In this document: piece by piece, positions 1-8,398 of the stretch
How the letters are laid out: each line of letters starts with the position of its first letter
Position numbering within the stretch: the stretch's first letter is position 1
Assembly: GCA_040387195.1 (NCBI GenBank)
Contig: JAZKEF010000011.1
Span: 186,001-250,000 of the forward strand
Source: UKL13-3 sp040387195
Lineage (GTDB): Bacteria; Bacteroidota; Bacteroidia; UKL13-3
Length of the DNA stretch: 64,000 bases
Direction of reading: 5' to 3'
The notes under the pieces: model-generated
Database searches by the model: none
Told to the model about the DNA's origin: nothing
What the model saw: only the letters and a program-made list of their open reading frames with translations
Made by a program: the position numbers and the translations under genes

Positions 1-96
1 CGGACTATGTTTTTTGGTGGCCGAACGCAAGTAGGTAAGTCCTGCAATAATGATGAGTAAACCAATGCCGATTCCGATTAATACACGCTGTTTCAT
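1..96 (-). CDS. Partial membrane-anchored protein (N-terminus only)
   Basis: The leftward frame opens with ATG at 96-94 and runs off the left edge with no stop. The 32 visible residues begin MKQRVLIGIGIG, followed by a hydrophobic stretch to about residue 20 and then a polar segment (TYLRSATKKHSP). This is one signal-anchor or an uncleaved membrane segment with a short basic N-terminus. Nothing in the visible part identifies the function. The start is inferred from the ATG and the typical Lys/Arg-then-hydrophobic pattern. Confidence 0.55.
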   Translation of the reverse strand, partial: MKQRVLIGIGIGLLIIIAGLTYLRSATKKHSP

Positions 97-174
97 AATG
101 CTGTTATTTATACCTACAAATTAGTCTTTCTAAAGCAATTTCAAAATGCGGACTGTTAAAACTTTTAAACATGG

Positions 175-711
175 TTAGCGTGGTAGTTTCTTTGCTGCTT
201 TGTCGAGCATCTTCAGCACTTTTTTTCCTCGTGCAACAAATGCAGGTCGGTCAAGCAACATCAGTTCATCAATCAGGCTCTTAAGCTCAAAGGCGAGTTC
301 GGGATATTTAATTGCAATATTACCCATTACATGCATGGCAAATACCCGAATAGCTATAGCTTCGTCTTTACTGCGGGTTAATACGTAACATCTGTCATAT
401 AATACTCCCCAGTATTTTTCGGGAGGCATGATTTCAACCCACAATCGAAGAATATTCCTTTTAACAGCATCATGTATTCCCGATTGCTCAAGTGTATCCA
501 GTAATTTGCCATGGTAGGGTTTCACTAAATCGGGGTGAGCAATGCCAATATATGATAAAGGCCATGCTGCACGCTGGGTAATCCGGTTGTTGTTGCCTAA
601 AAATAAATCCATCAGCTCTTGCATGTGTTGCGGATCATCACCCACATACTGCACAATACGTATTACCTGAGACTTGCCGTGCTCCCTGAGTATTTCACTG
701 CGTAAATCCAT
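175..711 (-). CDS. Hypothetical all-helical protein, HEAT-like
   Basis: This is a 178-residue soluble protein without a signal peptide or membrane segment. The sequence looks like successive amphipathic helix pairs: ITQRAAWPLSYIGIAHPDLV, then a second unit around residues 75-100 with VKRNILRLWVEI, then AIAIRVFAMHVMGNIAIKYPEL near 115-140. The spacing and the Ala/Leu-rich helices recall HEAT or Armadillo-like repeats (an inference; I recognise no named family). It is transcribed leftward, divergently from pepT, with about 100 bp between the two starts. A role as a small protein-interaction scaffold is possible but not shown. Confidence 0.6.
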   Translation of the reverse strand: MDLRSEILREHGKSQVIRIVQYVGDDPQHMQELMDLFLGNNNRITQRAAWPLSYIGIAHPDLVKPYHGKLLDTLEQSGIHDAVKRNILRLWVEIMPPEKYWGVLYDRCYVLTRSKDEAIAIRVFAMHVMGNIAIKYPELAFELKSLIDELMLLDRPAFVARGKKVLKMLDKAAKKLPR

Positions 712-784
712 TCAGGGAACGAATATAGGAAGTTTGTTGAAAAGAAACGTCAGCCGGGAAGTGGTTAGTATTCTGCTAAATCAA

Positions 785-792
785 TACATTCG
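785..792 (+). promoter_or_regulatory. Predicted -7 element of pepT
   Basis: TACATTCG matches the Bacteroidota -7 consensus TAnnTTTG except for C at position 7, and lies 18 bp before the pepT ATG. I see no clear -33 TTG, so this is a modest prediction. Confidence 0.35.
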
Positions 793-810
793 CATCAAAT
801 TTTTTTGAAT

Positions 811-2067
811 ATGAGTCATCAGCATACCATCGATACCCAATCTCTTACCGACCGCTTTTGCCGGTATGTACAAATTGATACCCAATCCGATCCCGAATCG
901 CCCACACAACCCAGTACAGAAAAACAAAAGGACCTGGCCCGTGTATTGGTTAAGGAATTGCTGGAGCTGGGAATTAGCGATGCACACCTTGATGAGCATG
1001 GATATGTATATGCAACCGTGCCTTCAACTACGGATAAAAAAGTACCAGTAATCTGTTTCTGTTCACATATGGATACATCACCGGATTGCACGGGTGCCAA
1101 TGTAAAGCCGGTGATTCATAAAAATTATGATGGCGGAAATATTGTATTGCCGGCCGATAACAAGATTGTGTTAAAACCGGAAGAACATCCTGATCTTAAA
1201 ACGCAGCTTGGGAATGATATTATAACGGCTGACGGAACAACACTGTTGGGAGCCGATAACAAATCGGGTGTTGCAGAAATTATGGAAGCAGTAAGATTTT
1301 TAACAACGAATCCCCAGGTAAAACATGGAACCATTCGTATATTATTTACACCCGATGAAGAGATAGGCAGGGGAGTGGATGCAGTGGATATGAAAAAACT
1401 GGCGGCCGATTTCGGGTACACCATGGACGGTGAAACAGCCGGACACCTCGAGGATGAAACCTTTAGTGCCGATGGTGTGGTTATCAATATTGAAGGTGTT
1501 CCGGTACATCCAGGGTTTGCTAAAGATAAAATGGAAAGTGCCCTGAAGATTGCTGCCGAAATTGTGGCAGCTTTACCTAAGGATACCTTATCACCGGAAA
1601 CAACAGAAGGGAAAGAGCCTTTTATGCATCCAACCGGAATGACGGGTAGTTTGGACAAGGCCGAACTAAAGTTTATCATCAGGGCATTCGATACCGATAC
1701 ACTGGTTACCATCGAAGATCAATTAAATGGTATAGCCGAAAAGGTGATGAAAGGGTATCCTAACAGCACCTTCACATTTAAGGTAATTGAGCAATACCGC
1801 AATATGAAACTGATGTTGGATAAACATCCAGAAGTAAGTGCATATGCGCTTGAAGCTATTACTCGTGCCGGGTTGCAAGCACAGCGTACGAGTATTCGCG
1901 GAGGAACAGATGGAAGCCGCTTGTCGTTTATGGGATTGCCGTGCCCTAATATTTTTGCAGGCGAACATGCTTTTCACGGTAAGTATGAATGGGCATCGGT
2001 GCAGGATATGGCAAAGGCCACAGAAACCATTATTCACCTGTGCGAAATTTGGGAAGAAAAGGCATAA
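811..2067 (+). CDS. pepT: Peptidase T (tripeptide aminopeptidase)
   Basis: A cytoplasmic M20 metallopeptidase that removes the N-terminal residue from tripeptides. The 418 residues match the usual PepT length. Dinuclear zinc ligands are visible in order: H86 in SHMDT, D149 in GADNKSG, E184 beside the general-base Glu in PDEEIGRG, D206 in MDGE, and H389 in HAFHGKYEW. The central lid domain (roughly 215-320) has the family's HPGFAKDKM segment. I chose ATG 811 over the in-frame TTG six bases upstream. It converges with the Fic gene; the stops are 29 bp apart. The role is peptide catabolism. Confidence 0.95.
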   Translation: MSHQHTIDTQSLTDRFCRYVQIDTQSDPESPTQPSTEKQKDLARVLVKELLELGISDAHLDEHGYVYATVPSTTDKKVPVICFCSHMDTSPDCTGANVKPVIHKNYDGGNIVLPADNKIVLKPEEHPDLKTQLGNDIITADGTTLLGADNKSGVAEIMEAVRFLTTNPQVKHGTIRILFTPDEEIGRGVDAVDMKKLAADFGYTMDGETAGHLEDETFSADGVVINIEGVPVHPGFAKDKMESALKIAAEIVAALPKDTLSPETTEGKEPFMHPTGMTGSLDKAELKFIIRAFDTDTLVTIEDQLNGIAEKVMKGYPNSTFTFKVIEQYRNMKLMLDKHPEVSAYALEAITRAGLQAQRTSIRGGTDGSRLSFMGLPCPNIFAGEHAFHGKYEWASVQDMAKATETIIHLCEIWEEKA

Positions 2068-2096
2068 TACGCTTGGTAAATACGCTACCGAAGTGA

Positions 2097-3206
2097 CTAC
2101 ATGACCACTTCGTAAGAAGTGTTTCGTCCACCACCTTCTGTTTTACGCAGTACTTTTTTATGTACCAGATCCTGGATATCACGAAGGGCTGTATCGGGTG
2201 ATGATTTGGTGAGCTTAGCCCACTTGCTGCTGGTAAGGTTTCCCTCAAATGCATCCAGCAATTTATTGAGCATCTGTTGCTGACGGTTATTGAATACCGT
2301 GGTGGCATGTGTTTCCCAAAATTTGCCCTTTCGCAATACTCCGTCAAGGGTTTGATCAGTGGCCAGGAGTGCATCCATCAGGCATTGCATGAACCATTGT
2401 AGCCATAATGTAACATTCATTTTTCCTTGCTGGGTGCGTTCCAGCATATCGTAGTATTGATTGCGTTGCAGGCGTATTTGTGCGCTCATGCTGTAAAAAC
2501 GCTGGGTACTTTCATCGGCACGTGCCAAAAGCATATCAGTAAGCGCTCTGGCTATACGGCCATTTCCATCTTCGAAAGGATGGAGCGTAACAAACCATAA
2601 ATGCGCCAGCGCAGCTTTAAGTACCAGGTCAACATCGTGGTTGGTATTAAACCACTTTAAGAATGTTGCCATTTCTTCGTTGAGCATTACTGCCGGAGGT
2701 GCTTCAAAATGTACCCGCTCTTTGCCCAACGCACCCGATATTACCTGCATCGGACCGGTTTCATCTTTGCGGTATTGACCGGTGCGCACGGTAAAGTTAC
2801 CACTTTTACCCAGTGGAAATAAGTGCTTTTGCCATTCGCACAGGCGTTTTTTGGTGAGCGGTTTGTGGTATTGTTGTGTTGCATCCAGCATCATTTCAAC
2901 CACACCATCTACGTTTCTATCCGAACGTACCATACCACCAATGTGAAGGCCAAGTTTACGGGCAAGTGATGATCGTACCTGATCTGAATTTAAAAGTTCA
3001 CCCTCTATCTCGCTGGTTTTCTGAATATCCAGTGTGAGTGTTTTGAGCAATGCTTCTTCACGCAACTTAAATCCCATGGCTTGCATTTTACCCAGTATAC
3101 GGCCTTGTTTATTACGGAGCTTTCCCAGCTCTACCTGTATTTCTTCGTTGCGCCAGGTAAAGTTGGGCCATTTGGGTTGTTGGTGTATGTATATTATTCT
3201 CCGCAT
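2097..3206 (-). CDS. Fic family protein (DUF4172-Fic-winged helix)
   Basis: A predicted AMP-transferase or related enzyme. An N-terminal DUF4172-like region (residues 4-85, opening YIHQQPKWPNFTW) contains the inhibitory-helix motif [ST]xxxE[GN] as T64-S-E-I-E68-G69, so this is a class II, self-inhibited Fic protein. The catalytic loop HPFEDGNGRIAR starts at H209 and is complete. The C-terminal 80 residues resemble a winged helix, suggesting DNA binding. No antitoxin gene is adjacent, as expected when the inhibitor is built in. The start codon lies inside one of four copies of an 11-bp repeat that extends upstream, so autoregulation is plausible (inference). The native target is unknown. Confidence 0.9.
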   Translation of the reverse strand: MRRIIYIHQQPKWPNFTWRNEEIQVELGKLRNKQGRILGKMQAMGFKLREEALLKTLTLDIQKTSEIEGELLNSDQVRSSLARKLGLHIGGMVRSDRNVDGVVEMMLDATQQYHKPLTKKRLCEWQKHLFPLGKSGNFTVRTGQYRKDETGPMQVISGALGKERVHFEAPPAVMLNEEMATFLKWFNTNHDVDLVLKAALAHLWFVTLHPFEDGNGRIARALTDMLLARADESTQRFYSMSAQIRLQRNQYYDMLERTQQGKMNVTLWLQWFMQCLMDALLATDQTLDGVLRKGKFWETHATTVFNNRQQQMLNKLLDAFEGNLTSSKWAKLTKSSPDTALRDIQDLVHKKVLRKTEGGGRNTSYEVVM

Positions 3207-3293
3207 ATCCTGCGGTAAATATACTCATATTCTCCGCATAAAAAAATTATTCTCCGCATTTTATGCGGTTAATATTGTTCGTATTCTCCGCAT
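3196..3293 (-). repeat. Four-copy ATTCTCCGCAT array at the fic promoter/start
   Basis: Exact copies of ATTCTCCGCAT start at 3196, 3229, 3249 and 3283 on the plus strand (ATGCGGAGAAT when read toward fic). Start-to-start spacings are 33, 20 and 34 bp. At least two copies open a hairpin or dyad: CCGCA-N5-TGCGG at 3201-3215 and CCGCAT-TTT-ATGCGG at 3254-3268. The fourth has an imperfect partner (TTGCGG). The first copy supplies the fic ATG (3206-3204), so a protein bound there would cover the start region. This reads as an operator array, but no binding data exist. Confidence 0.7.
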
Positions 3294-3360
3294 AAAATTG
3301 CGGGAAGCGGGTTGACCAACATGTTGAAATGTCTTATTTTGCACCCAATCAATTCATGTT

Positions 3361-3873
3361 ATGCGTAAAATTATTTTCTTAAGTATGGTATCTGTGTGGT
3401 GTGTTTGTTCGGTAAACGGGCAGGCTCTCAAAGCGTGGGTAGGTGAGTGGAAAGGTACACTCGAGCTGTATAAGCCCGATGGTTCGATAGACAGAACCGT
3501 ACCTATGGATTTGCTGATAAAACCTACCGGTGATAGCTTGGCCTTGCAATGGCGTCTTACGTATAATAAGCAGGATGTACGTGATTATATCCTTCGCACG
3601 GATGATGCAGGGGCCGGTAAATTTACGCTGGACGAAAAAAATGGAATAACCATTGATGTACGCAGGTTTGGCAATATGCTTTTTAGCAGCTTTGATGTAC
3701 AGGATTACCAGATCTCTGATAGTTATGAGATGCGGGGTGTAACCATGATCTTCACACTTACCAGTTCCAGTACCAACCTGCATACCAAGAGCGGCAAAGG
3801 AACGGAAGAAAGCCCGAATGTAAAATCAATGCCGGTTAATGTGTTTCAACGAGCTATCCTGTTCAGGCAATAA
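3361..3873 (+). CDS. Secreted hypothetical protein
   Basis: A 170-residue protein with an N-terminal signal peptide (MRKIIFLSMVSVWCVCSVNGQ, cleavage probably after NGQ). The mature part is beta-rich: WVGEWKGTLELYKPDGS, then alternating polar/hydrophobic strands to residue 150. This is like the lipocalin-type or calycin-like extracytoplasmic proteins common in this phylum; the fold assignment is inference. No enzyme motif or lipobox is visible. It converges on the acetyltransferase gene, with the stop codons almost touching. Confidence 0.7.
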   Translation: MRKIIFLSMVSVWCVCSVNGQALKAWVGEWKGTLELYKPDGSIDRTVPMDLLIKPTGDSLALQWRLTYNKQDVRDYILRTDDAGAGKFTLDEKNGITIDVRRFGNMLFSSFDVQDYQISDSYEMRGVTMIFTLTSSSTNLHTKSGKGTEESPNVKSMPVNVFQRAILFRQ

Positions 3874-3874
3874 T

Positions 3875-4156
3875 TTACCGTAATACATCCCCATACTCCG
3901 GAGTTTTATCAAATACACTTTTGGCAAACGGACATAAGGGCAAAATTTTAAGGTGCATTTTCCTTGCAAACAAAACCACAGCCTCCAATAGTTTTTTACC
4001 CGCACCTTGCCCTTTAAGCTTATCCGATACTTCGGTGTGATCTATGATAAACATGGATTCACCCGCCCAGGTATAGGTCATTTCGGCTAGGCGTTCACCT
4101 TCCAGTTCCATATAAAAAGCTCCCTTTTTGCCGTTATCTTCGTGTTGTATTTCCAT
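3875..4156 (-). CDS. Small GNAT-type N-acetyltransferase (YjdJ-like)
   Basis: A 93-residue single-domain protein of the short GNAT family (Acetyltransf_CG type). The acetyl-CoA pyrophosphate-binding segment is VSDKLKGQGAGKKLLEAVV around residues 43-61. It is preceded by the typical IIDHTEV strand and followed by LKILPLCPFAKSVFDKTPEY, where the conserved Cys and CPFAK run are hallmarks of this subgroup. The substrate is unknown. Its length agrees with the family, so it is not truncated. Confidence 0.85.
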   Translation of the reverse strand: MEIQHEDNGKKGAFYMELEGERLAEMTYTWAGESMFIIDHTEVSDKLKGQGAGKKLLEAVVLFARKMHLKILPLCPFAKSVFDKTPEYGDVLR

Positions 4157-4207
4157 GAGTTTACTGTGTATTATTCGTCACAATAATACATTTCAGTTGC
4201 ACCAATT

Positions 4208-5611
4208 TCAATTGCTTTTGTACAATTTTTGGGTGAATTGCTGTGGTGTTGTTATTCCGCTGATGTTTAAAATATACAAACCATTTGTTAAATCGGATAG
4301 AAGCTGCGTTTGATTGTTTGATACGGTAGATTGTTTCATCAGCTTGCCTTTCATATTATAAATACTGAGCAGGAAATCGCCTTCAGGTAATTGTAACGTG
4401 ATGCACTCTGTTGCCGGATTTGGATATACCGATATGCCTGCAGAAGCATAAGTTTGTCCTAAACCTGTTGTTAAGGGAATGAGTGTTAAATTTCCATTGG
4501 CATCAAATGGATTCGACCAGCGAGCATTGGTGTAAATATCTGTTCCACTTAGGGTTCTTAAAAAGGCAATCAAAGCATTTTTTTGATCAGTTGTCAGGTT
4601 TAGACTTTGTCCTTGTCCGCCCGGTCTTAGCAGTTTAGGGTCAAGATTGGTGTTTAAGGGAATGGCCGGGATGTTATTGTAATGGTTAATTACCTGTAAC
4701 AAACTTTTAACTTTTCCATTGTGCATAAACGGACCATTGGGAATTCCGTTTGTATTCACCACATCACGCAAGGATGGTGAACGTGTATTGGTTAAATCAA
4801 AAACAGTTGTATCCGTTGCATCTTCAATAATTCCATTGTTAAGTGTGTTCGGAACAATATCAAATTCGGGAGCACTGTGGCATCCATTGCAACCGGCTCC
4901 TCCGTTTCTTGCGGCAGGAGCAGACATAAATAAAATTTTACCTTCATTCTCCTCGGTTGTAAAGTTTGGGAAATCAATATTATCACTGGATACCTGTGCA
5001 CGGCCCGCATCGTATTTCGAGTCGTACGACTGTATGCTGCGGATGAATTGAGCGAGGGCATTCTGTATTTTGGTTTCGGTAATTTCGGTGCTGCCATATA
5101 CAAACTGAAACAGCTGTGGGTAATACGAAATGGTTTGCATTTTGCGAATAAGTGAATCCAGACCAGGGTCACCGTTGGTATTGCTAAAGCCCATTTCTAC
5201 GTGGTTTTGGATGGGTTGTGTGGTTTGATTTTCCAAACTTGTTGCTCTTTCATCCCAAAAGAATTTTGTTTCATTGCCAAACCGGGCATTCACCAATCGC
5301 ATCGAATGCCGGCCGGTTAAGCCTCCGTTGAAACCAACACTGAGGGTGGCTGTATCGCCAAACGCAAACTGCTGTTGGTGACAGCTTCCGCAGGCAATGG
5401 TATTGTTTACCGAAAGTTGTTTGTCATAAAACAATACCCGCCCCAGTGTTGCACCTTTATCGCTAATTCGGTTATTGCCGGGTGTATTGTTTTTGGTAAT
5501 ATATGCCGGGTGGGTTTGAGATCCATATGCTATAAGGTTGTTTAAATCAATAGTTGCTGCTGTGAGAACCAACAGTACTAATGTAGCTAAAATGAGTGGT
5601 ACTTTTTTCAT
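4208..5611 (-). CDS. Di-heme cytochrome c peroxidase with T9SS sorting domain
   Basis: A CcpA/MauG-type peroxidase, 467 residues from ATG 5611 (the frame is open 51 codons further upstream, but only this Met precedes the signal peptide MKKVPLILATLVLLVLTA). Two c-type heme sites are present: CGSCH at 74-78 and CNGCH at 241-245. The C-terminal ~75 residues form a type A sorting domain (ISVYPNPATECITLQLPEGD ... GLYILNISG), so the enzyme should be exported and then handled by the type IX system. Possible roles are peroxide removal or oxidative modification at the cell surface. It is transcribed away from the ABC-F gene. Confidence 0.92.
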   Translation of the reverse strand: MKKVPLILATLVLLVLTAATIDLNNLIAYGSQTHPAYITKNNTPGNNRISDKGATLGRVLFYDKQLSVNNTIACGSCHQQQFAFGDTATLSVGFNGGLTGRHSMRLVNARFGNETKFFWDERATSLENQTTQPIQNHVEMGFSNTNGDPGLDSLIRKMQTISYYPQLFQFVYGSTEITETKIQNALAQFIRSIQSYDSKYDAGRAQVSSDNIDFPNFTTEENEGKILFMSAPAARNGGAGCNGCHSAPEFDIVPNTLNNGIIEDATDTTVFDLTNTRSPSLRDVVNTNGIPNGPFMHNGKVKSLLQVINHYNNIPAIPLNTNLDPKLLRPGGQGQSLNLTTDQKNALIAFLRTLSGTDIYTNARWSNPFDANGNLTLIPLTTGLGQTYASAGISVYPNPATECITLQLPEGDFLLSIYNMKGKLMKQSTVSNNQTQLLSDLTNGLYILNISGITTPQQFTQKLYKSN

Positions 5612-5749
5612 GGCTAGAGTCGTTTGCTTTTGTGTATTAGAAGTGCTTTTGGGTGAAAACCTTCGTAATGGAGTTAAATATTTTTTTAGATAACAGATGC
5701 TCAGTGCTTTAAAAGAGCGTGTGGCAACAAATCCCTCCGGGCTAAATGC

Positions 5750-5757
5750 TATCTTCG
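5750..5757 (+). promoter_or_regulatory. Predicted -7 element of the ABC-F gene
   Basis: TATCTTCG fits TAnnTTTG with one substitution and ends six bases before the ATG at 5763. Transcription from it would give an almost leaderless message. Confidence 0.4.
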
Positions 5758-5762
5758 CGCCC

Positions 5763-7661
5763 ATGAATTATTTGTCGGTTGAAGGCCTTACTAAGAACTA
5801 CGGAGAGAAAAACTTATTTAAAAATATAAACTTTGGATTAAGCAAAGGAGAGAAGGTAGCACTAATTGCCAATAATGGTGTAGGTAAATCCACCTTACTC
5901 AAAATAATAGGAGGAAAAGATACGCCCGATTCAGGCAAAGTATCGTTGCGCAATGGCATCCGGGTTGGTTTTCTGGATCAGGAACCTGATTTCGGCATGC
6001 ACCTTACCATTAACGATTTGATTAATGGAGCCAATTCTAAATTATTATCTGCTATACGTGAATACGAAGATTCTCTGGAAGCTCAGGGTATTGACTATAA
6101 CGATGAAACCCACCGCAGGTTTGAGTTGGCCAGCAATAAAATGGAAGAGTTGCAGGCATGGGATTATGAGCGCAGACTCACAACCATTCTATCAAAGTTT
6201 AATATTACCGATTTAACCCAGCATATTGATTCGTTGAGCGGAGGACAAAAAAAGCGCCTTGCGCTTGCCTTGGTTTTACTGGATAATCCGGAGTTGATTA
6301 TCCTGGATGAGCCAACCAATCATTTGGATCTGGATATGATTGAGTGGTTGGAAGAATACCTTACCCAAAGCACACTAACACTGCTGATGGTTACCCACGA
6401 CAGGTATTTTCTGGATCGTGTTTGCAATAAAATATTGGAGTTAACGGATGGTAAACTGTTTCGCCATGAAGGGAATTATTCCTATTTTCTGGAGAAACGT
6501 GATGAGCGTGAAGAGGTATATGATGTGGAGGTTGGCAAGGCCAAACAACTGATGAAAAAAGAGTTGGAGTGGATGCGCAGAATGCCCAAAGCACGTGGAA
6601 CAAAATCGAAGGCCCGTATTGATTCGTTTTACGAGATACAGGATAAAGCCAATAGCCGCAGAAAAAAACAGGAACTCAAACTGGAGGTACGCATGAGCAG
6701 GATTGGTGGAAACATTCTCGACCTGAAAAAGGTGCGCAAGAGTTATGGCGACAAATTGATTTTGGATGGATTTGAGTATTCGTTTAAAAAGGGTGAACGT
6801 ATTGGTATTATTGGTAAAAATGGAGTGGGTAAAACAAGCTTCCTCAATATTATTACCCAAATTGAACAACCCGATAGTGGGAAAATAAATGTGGGAGATA
6901 CAATTGTGTATGGTTATTACTCGCAAAAAGGAATTGTATTAAAAGAAGATCAAAGGGTAATTGATGTGGTAAAAGATATTGCCGATGTGATCATCCTTGG
7001 TGATGGAACGGCACTACCGGCATCACAATTTTTAACGCACTTTTTGTTTCCACCCGAAATGCAGTATACCTATGTTTCGAAGTTAAGTGGGGGTGAACGC
7101 AGGCGCTTGTATTTATTAACAGTGCTGATTAAAAATCCTAATTTTTTAATTTTGGATGAGCCTACCAATGACCTCGATTTATTAACCCTGAATAAACTTG
7201 AAGATTTTCTGCAGGCCTTTGGTGGATGTTTACTGGTAGTGAGCCACGACAGGTATTTTATGGATAAGCTGGTTGATCACTTGTTTGTGTTTGAGGGAGA
7301 TGGAAAAGTACGTGATTACAATGGAACTTACAGCGAATACCGTGAGGAAGAAGATGAAAAGGAGATGCTTGCCGAAGCTGAACGCAAAGCGTTGTTACAA
7401 AAGAAAGTTGAACCGGTAAAACCGAAACCTGCTGTAGAGGCCAGACGTAAAATGACGTTTAAGGAAAAACAGGAATTTGAAAACCTGGAAAAAGAAATAG
7501 CCGACCTGGAGGCTGAAAAGGCTGAATTGGAAAAAAGTTTATCAGATGTTTCATTAGGACATGAAGAGATTGTGAAACTTGCAGGTCGCTTTGAAAAAGT
7601 GAAAGAGGGCATTGATGAAAAATCACTGAGATGGATTGAGTTGAGTGAGCTTGAAGGGTAG
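5763..7661 (+). CDS. ABC-F family ATPase (Uup-like)
   Basis: A soluble 632-residue duplicated ATPase without membrane segments. Domain 1 has Walker A ANNGVGKST (36-44), signature LSGGQKKRLAL and Walker B LIILDEPTNHLD. A linker with a basic 'arm' (EWMRRMPKARGTKSKAR) follows. Domain 2 has GKNGVGKTS, LSGGERRRLYL and FLILDEPTNDLD. The C-terminal ~90 residues are a Lys/Glu-rich coiled coil, typical of Uup, which acts on ribosomes or on branched DNA. ATG 5763 is chosen because MNYLSVEGLTKNYG is the family start; the frame extends 22 codons upstream without support. Antibiotic-resistance ABC-F is less likely given the Uup-like tail. Confidence 0.93.
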   Translation: MNYLSVEGLTKNYGEKNLFKNINFGLSKGEKVALIANNGVGKSTLLKIIGGKDTPDSGKVSLRNGIRVGFLDQEPDFGMHLTINDLINGANSKLLSAIREYEDSLEAQGIDYNDETHRRFELASNKMEELQAWDYERRLTTILSKFNITDLTQHIDSLSGGQKKRLALALVLLDNPELIILDEPTNHLDLDMIEWLEEYLTQSTLTLLMVTHDRYFLDRVCNKILELTDGKLFRHEGNYSYFLEKRDEREEVYDVEVGKAKQLMKKELEWMRRMPKARGTKSKARIDSFYEIQDKANSRRKKQELKLEVRMSRIGGNILDLKKVRKSYGDKLILDGFEYSFKKGERIGIIGKNGVGKTSFLNIITQIEQPDSGKINVGDTIVYGYYSQKGIVLKEDQRVIDVVKDIADVIILGDGTALPASQFLTHFLFPPEMQYTYVSKLSGGERRRLYLLTVLIKNPNFLILDEPTNDLDLLTLNKLEDFLQAFGGCLLVVSHDRYFMDKLVDHLFVFEGDGKVRDYNGTYSEYREEEDEKEMLAEAERKALLQKKVEPVKPKPAVEARRKMTFKEKQEFENLEKEIADLEAEKAELEKSLSDVSLGHEEIVKLAGRFEKVKEGIDEKSLRWIELSELEG

Positions 7662-7838
7662 CGAAGCAACCATCAATTGTGATTTTTTTGTTAGGTGGAT
7701 ATTGATCGTATTTTCATTGCCTTAGGTATTTATATCGTTTTGAGCTAGTTAACTTTTTGTTTCTGTTACGGGGTCTTAAATTGATTGTAAAGTAATTGTC
7801 TGAATCCATTTCTACTGTAGTTTCCATACCTGAATTGT

Positions 7839-7846
7839 TACTTTCG
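7839..7846 (+). promoter_or_regulatory. Predicted -7 element of the broken beta-barrel gene
   Basis: TACTTTCG lies about 100 bp upstream of the ATG at 7944. The rest of the 282-bp gap 7662-7943 is AT-rich and holds no other feature I can support. Confidence 0.3.
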
Positions 7847-7943
7847 CGCCTGCTATGGAGAGATTGGAGAACCAGATTAATCAATCATATCTCTTGATAA
7901 ATACAAATAAATCCAACACAAACCCTAAACTAATTACTTATTT

Positions 7944-8394
7944 ATGATGAAAATGAAAACATTAATCGCAGCAGTATTATGTGTGGTAACTTTTGCAGCA
8001 GTTGCCCAAGGCCCAATAGGTAAAGGACAAAATCAACTCAATCTTGGAGTCGGACTATCTTCATGGGGTATTCCTGTATATATTGGTTTTGATCATGGTG
8101 TACATAAAGATGTAACAATTGGAGGAGAGTTTTCATTTCTCATTTAACGGAAATTATCATTTTAATACCCTCCTTAAAATACCCAGAAGCTGGGATTTGT
8201 ATGCCGGGTTAAATTTAGGTTTTTATGTTTGGAACTCATCTCGGGATTATCCGGGCAACCGCGCATCGGGTTTAGGTTTAGGGGCGCAGGTTGGTGCACG
8301 TTATTTTCTGAGCAACAAAGTTGGTTTGAATCTTGAACTGGGAGGTGGTAATGCCTTCTCAGGGGGGAAATTTGGGGTAACTATCAAATTGTAA
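7944..8394 (+). pseudogene. Broken outer-membrane beta-barrel protein
   Basis: Two frames make one protein. The first, from ATG 7944, carries a signal peptide (MKTLIAAVLCVVTFAAVAQ) and the strands NQLNLGVGLSSWGIPVYIGFDHG and VTIGGEFSF, then stops at 8147. The second frame carries SFNGNYHFNTLL, the strands DLYAGLNLGFYVW and VGLNLELGGG, and a terminal beta-signal-like GVTIKL, ending at 8394. Related small beta-barrel proteins, as I remember them, have an extra loop between these halves. The junction holds two near-identical 9-mers (TTTTCATTT and TTCTCATTT), so a deletion between short repeats is a fitting cause (inference). A sequencing error cannot be excluded. Confidence 0.7.
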
Positions 8395-8398
8395 CCAA

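Noticed and set aside
1125..1712. 195-codon reverse-strand frame inside pepT
   Set aside because: It is antisense to conserved catalytic parts of pepT and its Ser/Ile-rich composition is that of a shadow frame.
2097..3206. Fic-antitoxin toxin module
   Set aside because: The inhibitory motif is in the same chain (class II), and no small antitoxin gene adjoins.
3196..3293. CRISPR-like array
   Set aside because: The repeat unit is only 11 bp, spacing is uneven (33, 20, 34 bp), one copy is coding, and no cas gene is near.
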